Below are positions 1 to 5,315 of a stretch of 5,495 nt of DNA, one piece after another. The position numbers and the translations under genes are program-made. The notes under the pieces are model-generated. The model ran no database searches. It worked only from the letters and a program-made list of their open reading frames with translations, and had not been told where the DNA came from. The DNA comes from Actinomycetes bacterium. Its GTDB lineage: Bacteria > Actinomycetota > Actinomycetes > Actinomycetales > Microbacteriaceae. How positions within the stretch are numbered: the first letter of the stretch is position 1; every line of letters starts with the position of its first letter. The stretch is from NCBI GenBank assembly GCA_023451265.1, contig JAEYAG010000162.1, positions 1 through 5,495 on the forward strand, written 5' to 3'.

Positions 1-242
1 GTGTAGCCGCGCGGTGCCTCGGCCCGGGCGCGGAGCACCTCGCCGGTGGCGTAGACCGCGGCATCCGCGATGAGGAGCACACCCACGTGCCACGCCTCGC
101 CGACCGGGACGATGCGGGGCGCGCGGCCGAAGCCGAGCAGCCGGCGCGCGTGCGCCCAGTCGCCCAGCCGCTCCCGCGGCGATCCGGCCAGCCGGCGGCG
201 GGCGTCGTCGAGCAGCGCCGTCACGTCGGTCCCCGCATCCAT
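1..242 (-). CDS. Conserved hypothetical protein, N-terminal part (cut by window edge)
   Basis: The reading frame opens at an ATG at 242 (MDAGTDVTALL...) and stays open for 80 residues to the left edge, so the C-terminus is missing. A GAGG element lies about 6 bases before the ATG, inside the 7-base gap that follows the antiporter stop, so the start is well placed and translation is probably coupled to the antiporter. The visible part begins with a charged helical stretch (LLDDARRLAGSPRERL), continues with an Arg-rich segment, and then has a hydrophobic strand-like run (HVGVLLIADAAVYATGEVL, about residues 52-70). No signal peptide, membrane helix or catalytic motif is visible. I do not recognise a family with certainty. 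I have a weak memory that related actinobacterial proteins carry an automatic 'glutaminase' label, but none of the visible residues support an enzyme activity, so I leave the function open. Confidence 0.8.
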   Translation of the reverse strand, partial: MDAGTDVTALLDDARRRLAGSPRERLGDWAHARRLLGFGRAPRIVPVGEAWHVGVLLIADAAVYATGEVLRARAEAPRGY

Positions 243-249
243 CGGCGCC

Positions 250-1449
250 TCACACCTCGTCGTCGACGCGGACAGTCGTCGACGACACCCGGTCGCCGCG
301 CAGGGCCATGCCGATGAGGGGGAACAGCAACACGGAGAGCATTCCCGCTCCGACGAGCACCGAGGCCAGGCCGCTCGAGATGAGGCCCTCGTCCACGCCG
401 ATCGCCGTGACGGCGACGATGATCGGAAGCCCCGTCGCGCCGAGCAGCACCACCGCCGCGGTGGTCTTGCGGTCCGACCCTTGCGGCGCCGCGAGCGCCG
501 ACGGCAAGCCGCGGACGGCGAGGAGCACCAGCAGCGCGAGGGGAACCATCGCGAGCAGGCGCGGGTCATCGAGCAGCGACGCGAGGTCGAAGGTCACGCC
601 CGTGTAGATGAAGAACAGCGGCACGAGGAACCCGAAGGCGATCGCCTCGACCTTGCTCTCCACGGCTTCGCGGTCGTGCTCGTCGGCATCGCGCATGAGC
701 AGGCGCCACACGATGCCGGCGGCGAACGCGCCGAGCAGCATGTCGAGGTCGAGCACGATGCTGAGGGCCACGAGCGCGGTCAGGATCAGCATCACGATGC
801 GCACCGCGAACTGCCCGGACGTGTGCAGCGTCGCGTTGACGAACCGGTGCAGCGCCCCCTGCGGCGCCTTCATCGCGTACCAGATCGCGCCCGCTGCGAT
901 CAGCACGAACGCCGCCAGCACGATGGTCGCAGCTCCCGGGCGGTGACTGCCGAGCAGGATCGAGATCGCGACGAGCGGCCCGAACTCCCCGACCGCGCCC
1001 AGCGCGCCGACCGCACGCCCGAACGGCGTGCGCAGCTCGCCGGCGTCACGCAGAATCGGCAGCAGCGTTCCCAGAGCGGTGGATGCCAGGGCGATGCCGA
1101 TCACGACGGCACCGAGTCCGGGCGCCACGAGCAGACCCACCGCGACTCCCAGCGCGATCGAGATGAGCCATCCGCCGATCGCGCGGCGTCCGGAGCGCTC
1201 GCGCAGCGCCGCGAACTCGATCTCGGTCCCGGCGACGAAGAACAGCATCGCCAGGCCGAACTCGCTGAGCACATCCACGAACGCGCTCGGACCCACCCAG
1301 CCGAGCACGCTCGGCCCGACGACGATGCCGAGAGCAAGCTCGAACACGACCACCGGCACCCGCATCCGCGGCCCGATCGCCCGGGCGGCGAGCGGCGCGA
1401 TCACCGCGAGCAGCGGGATCAGCACGATCGCGGTGTCGAGATGCTCCAC
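250..1449 (-). CDS. Cation:proton antiporter, CPA2 / KefB-type membrane domain
   Basis: This 399-residue integral membrane protein belongs to the monovalent cation:proton antiporter-2 group and would exchange Na+ or K+ for H+ across the cytoplasmic membrane. About a dozen hydrophobic segments fill the chain from residue 6 to 383. Family signatures in order are FELALGIVVGPSVLG (36-50), FGLAMLFFVAGTEIEF (64-79), ASTALGTLLPILRD (122-135), LLGAFAAGIVWRL (238-250) and FFIYTGVTFD (279-288). The length fits the bare transport domain: there is no TrkA-N/RCK or USP domain, and the chain ends in a short polar tail (residues 386-399). The start is GTG at 1449. An in-frame TGA two codons upstream excludes a longer protein, but the ribosome site is poor (GTGAG only 2 bases away). 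At the place where many antiporters carry Asn-Asp or Asp-Asp on helix 5, this one reads Gly154-Glu155. The ion is not predictable from sequence. It sits 56 bases downstream of the SDR and 7 bases upstream of the left-edge gene, likely in one transcript. Confidence 0.9.
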   Translation of the reverse strand: MEHLDTAIVLIPLLAVIAPLAARAIGPRMRVPVVVFELALGIVVGPSVLGWVGPSAFVDVLSEFGLAMLFFVAGTEIEFAALRERSGRRAIGGWLISIALGVAVGLLVAPGLGAVVIGIALASTALGTLLPILRDAGELRTPFGRAVGALGAVGEFGPLVAISILLGSHRPGAATIVLAAFVLIAAGAIWYAMKAPQGALHRFVNATLHTSGQFAVRIVMLILTALVALSIVLDLDMLLGAFAAGIVWRLLMRDADEHDREAVESKVEAIAFGFLVPLFFIYTGVTFDLASLLDDPRLLAMVPLALLVLLAVRGLPSALAAPQGSDRKTTAAVVLLGATGLPIIVAVTAIGVDEGLISSGLASVLVGAGMLSVLLFPLIGMALRGDRVSSTTVRVDDEV

Positions 1450-1482
1450 GGCTCACACGATAGCGTCGCGCTCTCGTCGTCG

Positions 1483-1505
1483 GGCGGCGCGCGCGAGCGC
1501 CCGCC
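1483..1505 (-). terminator. GC hairpin directly after the SDR stop; weak terminator or attenuator candidate
   Basis: Read on the minus strand, GGCGG-GCGC (1505-1497) can pair with GCGCCGCC (1490-1483). This gives 8 base pairs with one bulged G (1502) and a 6-base loop. It begins at the first base after the SDR stop codon and ends 33 bases before the antiporter start. There is no following T-run, so it is not a classical intrinsic terminator. In DNA this GC-rich such stems also arise by chance. It could reduce read-through into the antiporter gene or stabilise the upstream mRNA end. Confidence 0.3.
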
Positions 1506-2201
1506 TCACGCGCGCGGCCCGGGCCGAACCGAGAGGTCGCTGATGACGGCGTCGCGCGGCAGATCCAATGCCGTGACGATGGCCGTGGCGACGGATGCCG
1601 GGTCGATCCACCGGTCGGCGTCGTAGTCCGCGCCCTCCTGCGCGTGGACCTTCTCCTGCATGGGCGTCGCGGTGCGGCCGGGGTAGACGGTCGTCACGCG
1701 CACGCCGTGGCGCGCCTCCTCGCCGCGCAGGGCGTCGGCGAGCGCCTTCAGGCCGTGCTTCGACGCGGCATACGCCGCCCAGTCGGGGTGGGCGGTGAGC
1801 CCCGCGCCGGAGTTGACGAACAGCACCTGGCCGCGCGCGGCGCGCACGCGCGGCAGCAGCACGCGGGTGAGCTCGGCGGGGGCGACGAGGTTGACGGCGA
1901 GCTGGCTCGTCCAGGCCGTGAGCGGCAGGTCGGCGACACCACCGAGCTCCACGATGCCCGCCGCGTGGATGAGCGCGTCGACGGATGCTGGGACCCCGGC
2001 ATCCTGAACTGCCTCGGCGATCGTCTCCGGACGGGCGAGGTCCGCGACGACGGGGATGCTGCCGGGGAACGCCTCGGTCAGCTCCGTGGCGCGCGCGGCG
2101 TCGCGGGCCACGACGACGAGCTGGTCGCCGCGGGCGTGCAGCCGCTCGGCGACGATCCGCCCGATACCCGAGCCGGCGCCGGTGATCACGTGCGTCGTCA
2201 T
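1506..2201 (-). CDS. SDR family NAD(P)-dependent oxidoreductase
   Basis: This is a 231-residue cytosolic protein of the classical short-chain dehydrogenase/reductase family (Rossmann fold), which reduces a carbonyl or oxidises an alcohol with NAD(P). All hallmarks are present: cofactor loop TGAGSGIG (7-14), Asp54 in VVADL, HAAG (79-82), Asn104 in AVNL, catalytic Ser131 in VNSGAG, Tyr144 and Lys148 in YAASK, and the PGRTATPM segment (174-181). Arg33 after the second strand suggests, but does not prove, NADPH preference. The length is at the short end of the usual 230-270. I chose the ATG at 2201 because the GAGG at 2211-2214 is then 9 bases away. An earlier in-frame ATG at 2210 (three residues longer) would touch that GAGG with no spacing. 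The substrate is not predictable. It is co-directional with the permease upstream and the antiporter downstream; the 88-base gap to the permease could hold its own promoter, though I see no convincing one. Confidence 0.92.
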   Translation of the reverse strand: MTTHVITGAGSGIGRIVAERLHARGDQLVVVARDAARATELTEAFPGSIPVVADLARPETIAEAVQDAGVPASVDALIHAAGIVELGGVADLPLTAWTSQLAVNLVAPAELTRVLLPRVRAARGQVLFVNSGAGLTAHPDWAAYAASKHGLKALADALRGEEARHGVRVTTVYPGRTATPMQEKVHAQEGADYDADRWIDPASVATAIVTALDLPRDAVISDLSVRPGPRA

Positions 2202-2210
2202 GGCACCCAT

Positions 2211-2214
2211 CCTC
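2211..2214 (-). promoter_or_regulatory. Ribosome binding site that decides the SDR start
   Basis: On the minus strand the sequence GCGAGG runs straight into the first in-frame ATG (2210), leaving no spacer. It stands 9 bases from the second ATG (2201), a normal Shine-Dalgarno distance. This favours the shorter protein that begins MTTHVITG, placing the nucleotide-binding loop at the usual distance from the N-terminus for SDRs. Confidence 0.6.
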
Positions 2215-2269
2215 GCATCGCCCCGCCCCGCCCGCCGCGTTATGTGAGCACCCCCGTCGACCCCCCGAG

Positions 2270-2286
2270 CCCGCCCGCGGGGCGAG
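2270..2286 (-). terminator. Short hairpin after the permease stop; weak terminator candidate
   Basis: On the minus strand CTCGCCC (2286-2280), a 3-base loop CGC and GGGCGGG (2276-2270) form a 7-bp stem with one T-G wobble. It starts 3 bases after the permease stop codon. No T-run follows; instead the strand continues into runs of G. It may mark the 3' end of the permease transcript, but the evidence is only the position and the pairing. Confidence 0.35.
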
Positions 2287-2289
2287 GAC

Positions 2290-3840
2290 CTAGATCCCGC
2301 CGTCGATGGACCGGATGATGTCGCCGGGCTCCTCGGGCACCATGACGGGGGTCTCGCGGTTGAGGGAGCGCCCCTGGAAGAACGGCTTCGACCGCGGGAA
2401 CAGGTACCAGATGACCATCAGCACGACCCCGACCAGCAGCGCGCCGATGCCGACGACGAACGTGCCGCCGATGCCGAACAGCACCGTGTAGCCGTAGTCC
2501 ACATCCCACATGTCGATCGCCGACTGCACGAACGCGTACGTCAGCATGAGCGCGCCCAGCAGCGGGAAGATGCCCTTGAACCAGAGGTCGCGCGCCGACC
2601 GGCCGAGGTCGCGGCGGTAGTACCAGACGCACGCGTAGCCGGTGATCGCGTAGTAGAAGGCGATCGCGAGGCCGAGGGAGAGGATCGAGTCCTGCAGGAT
2701 GTTGTCGCTGATGAGCGTCATCCCGACGTAGTAGCAGATCGCGACCGTGCCGCCGACGATCGTCGAGAACGACGGCGTCTTGTACACCGGGTGCACGGTC
2801 TTGAAGCGGGCGGGGAGGGCCCGGTAGACGCCCATCGCGAGCGTGCCTCGCGCGGTCGGCAGGATCGTCGTCTGCGTCGACGACACCGCCGAGATGAGCA
2901 CGGCCACCACGAGCAGCCACCCCCACGGCCCGAGCAGCCCGTCCTTGATCGCGAGGAAGAAGTCGTCGGCGTTCGCCTCGTTGCCGAGGCCCGTGCCGTC
3001 CTCGCCGAGCCCCGCGTACATCATGGCCGCGATCGTGACGGAGACGTACGTGAACAGCAGGATGACGGTCGTCAGCAGCGCCGCGCGCCCCGGGATGCGC
3101 TTCGGGTCCTTCGTCTCCTCGTTGAGGGCGAGGCAGGTGTCCCAGCCCCAGTAGATGAACAGGGCCAGCAGCACCGCCTCGGTGAACCCGTGGAAGTCGG
3201 TGAACGCGAACGGGTTCAGCCACTCCCAGTCGAACGCCGTCGCCCCCGGCGCGGTGCCCGCGAAGAACTGCCAGAGGGCGGCGACGACGAAGATCGCGAG
3301 CGCCAGGTACTGGATCGCCAGCAGCACGTTCTGGATGCGCTCGCCGATCTCCACGCCCCGCCAGCTCACCCACGTCATCGCTGCGATGAAGGCGACGGCG
3401 ACGAGGATGATGCGCCAGTCGTTGTTGGCGAGCTCCAGGCCGAACAGGTCCCAGAAGTAGACCGACGCGATCTGGGCGAGGTTGGCGAGCACGACCATGC
3501 CCGCCACGGCGACGCCCCAGCCGCCCATCCACCCCACCCACGGCCCGAAGGCCTTCGTCCCCCACGTGAAGGTCGTGCCGCAGTCGGGGATCTCGTTGTT
3601 GAGTTCGCGGTACGCGAACGCGATGAACAGCATCGGCACGAACGCGATGATGAAGGCGATGGGCGCCTGCCCGCCGACGGCGAGCACGACGAACCCGAGC
3701 GTCGCGACGAGCGAGTACACCGGCGCCGTCGACGCCAGCCCGATGACGGTCGATCCCCAGAGGCCGAGGGTCCCGGTCGCGAGGCCCTTGCCCTCGCCGC
3801 GCTCGAGATGGATGGGTGTGGTGCTGCCGAAATCGCTCAT
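2290..3840 (-). CDS. APC superfamily amino acid / polyamine permease
   Basis: This 516-residue cytoplasmic-membrane transporter of the amino acid-polyamine-organocation superfamily is a secondary importer, typically proton-coupled, for amino acids or amines. It has about 12 hydrophobic segments between residues 23 and 481, a short hydrophilic N-terminus and a cytosolic tail rich in Pro/Glu. Family signatures are the broken first helix with GLASTAP (34-40), the loop NEIPDCGTTFTWGTKAFGP (82-100) before helix 3, the helix 6 region WGWDTCLALNEETKDPKRIP (231-250), and the helix 8 and loop stretch SSTQTTILPTARGTLAMG (320-337). The length is normal for the family. The ATG at 3840 has GGAG 6 bases upstream. 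The gene is divergent from a class III aminotransferase across 91 bases, so I infer that it imports that enzyme's substrate or a precursor (putrescine, GABA or similar). The exact substrate cannot be read from the sequence, and no symbol such as puuP or gabP is justified. Confidence 0.93.
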   Translation of the reverse strand: MSDFGSTTPIHLERGEGKGLATGTLGLWGSTVIGLASTAPVYSLVATLGFVVLAVGGQAPIAFIIAFVPMLFIAFAYRELNNEIPDCGTTFTWGTKAFGPWVGWMGGWGVAVAGMVVLANLAQIASVYFWDLFGLELANNDWRIILVAVAFIAAMTWVSWRGVEIGERIQNVLLAIQYLALAIFVVAALWQFFAGTAPGATAFDWEWLNPFAFTDFHGFTEAVLLALFIYWGWDTCLALNEETKDPKRIPGRAALLTTVILLFTYVSVTIAAMMYAGLGEDGTGLGNEANADDFFLAIKDGLLGPWGWLLVVAVLISAVSSTQTTILPTARGTLAMGVYRALPARFKTVHPVYKTPSFSTIVGGTVAICYYVGMTLISDNILQDSILSLGLAIAFYYAITGYACVWYYRRDLGRSARDLWFKGIFPLLGALMLTYAFVQSAIDMWDVDYGYTVLFGIGGTFVVGIGALLVGVVLMVIWYLFPRSKPFFQGRSLNRETPVMVPEEPGDIIRSIDGGI

Positions 3841-3865
3841 CGTGCGCTCCGCTCTCGCGTGCTGT

Positions 3866-3883
3866 GGCGTCCCCAGTGACGCC
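3866..3883. promoter_or_regulatory. Inverted repeat, possible operator in the divergent control region
   Basis: The 18 bases GGCGTC-CCCAGT-GACGCC form a perfect 6-bp inverted repeat around a 6-base centre. It lies between the divergent permease and aminotransferase genes. On the plus strand it overlaps the candidate -35 of the aminotransferase (3876-3881). On the minus strand it lies just downstream of the candidate permease start of transcription. Size and position fit the binding site of a dimeric regulator; alternatively it is a small hairpin in the permease leader RNA. No regulator gene is in the window. Confidence 0.4.
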
Positions 3884-3905
3884 GTGAGGGAAGACTAGCT
3901 AGTGT
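3876..3905 (+). promoter_or_regulatory. Candidate promoter of the aminotransferase gene
   Basis: GTGACG (3876-3881, four of six matches to TTGACA) is separated by 18 bases from TAGTGT (3900-3905), which fits the actinobacterial -10 pattern TANNNT. Transcription would start near 3912 and give a short leader carrying the strong ribosome site at 3920. The -10 uses the right half of a CTAGCTAG palindrome (3895-3902). The elements were matched by eye and are moderate in quality. Confidence 0.4.
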
Positions 3906-3921
3906 TCGGGGCAGGGACCAA
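3892..3921 (-). promoter_or_regulatory. Candidate promoter of the permease gene
   Basis: On the minus strand TTGGTC (3921-3916) is followed after 18 bases by TAGTCT (3897-3892), again a TANNNT -10. Transcription would start near 3885, leaving a leader of about 45 bases that contains the inverted repeat 3866-3883. This promoter interleaves with the aminotransferase promoter on the other strand, so the two may compete for RNA polymerase or share control. Confidence 0.4.
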
Positions 3922-3926
3922 GGAGG
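3920..3926 (+). promoter_or_regulatory. Strong Shine-Dalgarno site setting the aminotransferase start
   Basis: AAGGAGG is a near-complete match to the anti-Shine-Dalgarno sequence and stands 5 bases before the ATG at 3932. It decides between this ATG and an in-frame GTG at 3902 that would add ten residues (MFGAGTKEAA) but has no ribosome site and would put the site inside the coding region. Confidence 0.8.
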
Positions 3927-3931
3927 CGGCC

Positions 3932-5311
3932 ATGCCGGATCGGACCGAGGCCGAGCTGCAGAAGCTCGCGAAGGATCACCTCTGGATGCATTTCGCACGG
4001 CAGTCGACGATGGATGCCGGGGTACCCATCATCGTGCGAGGCGAGGGCCATCACATCTGGGACGCTGCCGGCAGACGCTACTTCGACGGCCTGTCGGGCC
4101 TGTTCGTGGTGAATGCGGGTCACGGACGGCGGGTGCTCGCCGAGACGGCTGCGCGGCAGGCATCCGAACTCGCCTACTTTCCCATCTGGTCCTACGCGCA
4201 CCCGCAGGCGATCGAAGTGGCGGCGCGCCTGGCCAAGCTCGCGCCGGGCGACCTGAACCACGTCTTCTTCTCCACGGGCGGCGGCGAAGCGGTCGAGACG
4301 GCGTTCAAGCTGGCGAAGCACTACTTCAAGCTCACCGGAAAGCCCACCAAGCACAAGGTCATCTCCCGCGCGATCGCGTATCACGGCACGCCGCACGGGG
4401 CACTCGCGATCACCGGCCTGCCGGCGATGAAGCAGATGTTCGAGCCCGTGGCACCGGGCGGGTTCCGCGTGCCGAACACGAACTGGTACCGGGCTGCCGA
4501 ACAGGGTTTCACCGGGGCCACGCCGGAGGAGTTCGGCGTCTGGGCGGCCGACCGCATCGAGGAGATGATCCTCTTCGAGGGCGCCGACACCGTCGCGGCC
4601 GTGTTCCTGGAGCCGGTGCAGAATGCCGGCGGCTGCTTTCCGCCGCCGCCGGGTTACTTCGCGCGCGTCCGGGAGATCTGCGACCGGCACGATGTGCTGC
4701 TGGTCAGCGACGAGGTGATCTGCGCGTTCGGCCGCCTCGGCGAGTATTTCGCGTGCGATGCGTACGGCTACCAGCCCGACATGATCACCTTCGCCAAGGC
4801 GGTGACCAGCGGCTACGTCCCGATGGGCGGCACGATCGTCAGCGACCGGTTGTACGAACCGTTCGCGCACGGCGACGTGTCGTTCCCGCACGGATACACG
4901 TTCGCCGGGCATCCGGTGGCCGCCGCCGTCGCGATGGCCAACCTCGACCTCTTCGAGGAGGAGCGGCTGCTGCAGAACGTGCGGTCGAATTCGCCCGTGT
5001 TCCGCCGTACCCTCGAGAAGCTGACCGACCTGCCGATCGTCGGGGATGTCCGCGGCGACGGCTACTTCTTCGGCATCGAGCTGGTCAAAGACAAGGCGAC
5101 CCGCGAGACCTTCGACGCGGCCGAGTCCGAACGGCTGTTGCGCGGCTTCCTCTCCAGCGCGCTGTACCAGGCGGGCCTCTACTGCCGAGCCGACGACCGC
5201 GGCGACCCGGTGATCCAGCTCGCGCCGCCGTTGACGATCGGTCCGGCCGAGTTCGATGAGATCGAGCAGACGCTGCGGAGCGTGCTCACCGAGGCGTGGA
5301 CGAAGCTGTAG
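3932..5311 (+). CDS. Class III PLP-dependent aminotransferase (omega-amino acid/amine type)
   Basis: This 459-residue cytosolic enzyme has fold type I and subgroup III features; databases often label the group 'aspartate aminotransferase family'. It would move an amino group from an amine or omega-amino acid to a keto acid such as pyruvate or 2-oxoglutarate. Visible active-site elements are SGLFVVNAGHGR (55-66), the phosphate loop STGGGEA (114-120), the AYHG ring-stacking segment (149-152), FLEPVQNAGG (225-234), Asp260 in LLVSDEVICAFGR (pairs with the pyridine nitrogen), Lys289 in TFAKAVTSGY (Schiff base) and HGYTFAGHP (320-328, Thr323). Arg419 is placed where omega-transaminases keep their carboxylate-binding Arg. 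The chain is full length and intact. The start is fixed by the AAGGAGG site. The divergent permease suggests catabolism of an imported amine (putrescine, GABA, beta-alanine). A gabT or spuC assignment is not supported, since substrate differs widely within the group. Confidence 0.94.
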   Translation: MPDRTEAELQKLAKDHLWMHFARQSTMDAGVPIIVRGEGHHIWDAAGRRYFDGLSGLFVVNAGHGRRVLAETAARQASELAYFPIWSYAHPQAIEVAARLAKLAPGDLNHVFFSTGGGEAVETAFKLAKHYFKLTGKPTKHKVISRAIAYHGTPHGALAITGLPAMKQMFEPVAPGGFRVPNTNWYRAAEQGFTGATPEEFGVWAADRIEEMILFEGADTVAAVFLEPVQNAGGCFPPPPGYFARVREICDRHDVLLVSDEVICAFGRLGEYFACDAYGYQPDMITFAKAVTSGYVPMGGTIVSDRLYEPFAHGDVSFPHGYTFAGHPVAAAVAMANLDLFEEERLLQNVRSNSPVFRRTLEKLTDLPIVGDVRGDGYFFGIELVKDKATRETFDAAESERLLRGFLSSALYQAGLYCRADDRGDPVIQLAPPLTIGPAEFDEIEQTLRSVLTEAWTKL

Positions 5312-5315
5312 CCGG

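Noticed and set aside
70..1626. Long plus-strand open frame (518 codons) opposite the left-edge gene, the antiporter and the end of the SDR
   Set aside because: Its product is a low-complexity Arg/Glu/His/Asp/Gln-rich chain with no domain, as expected from the complement of hydrophobic high-GC genes. The minus-strand frames carry clear family motifs.
2211..2289. A promoter for the SDR in the G-rich spacer
   Set aside because: The only A/T-containing patch (ACATAA on the minus strand near 2240) has no -35 at a suitable distance.
2240..3565. Second minus-strand open frame (441 codons) overlapping the permease in another phase
   Set aside because: The product is Arg/Gly/His/Pro-rich without motifs, while the overlapping frame is a complete APC permease with all signatures. 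High-GC DNA has few stops in alternate frames.
2791..3879. Plus-strand open frame (362 codons) antisense to the permease
   Set aside because: It is charged and low-complexity, with no ribosome site or recognisable domain; it is a shadow of the permease gene.
3902..3931. Upstream GTG start for the aminotransferase adding ten residues
   Set aside because: It has no ribosome site of its own. The AAGGAGG at 3920-3926 is ideally placed for the ATG at 3932, and the GTG overlaps the candidate -10.
3899..4912. Minus-strand open frame (337 codons) antisense to the aminotransferase
   Set aside because: It is rich in Arg/His/Asp/Val without motifs, and overlaps the intergenic promoter region and an unmistakable aminotransferase.
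3932..5311. Naming the aminotransferase gabT, spuC or similar
   Set aside because: Class III aminotransferases with these same motifs use many different amines and omega-amino acids. Nothing visible fixes the substrate.
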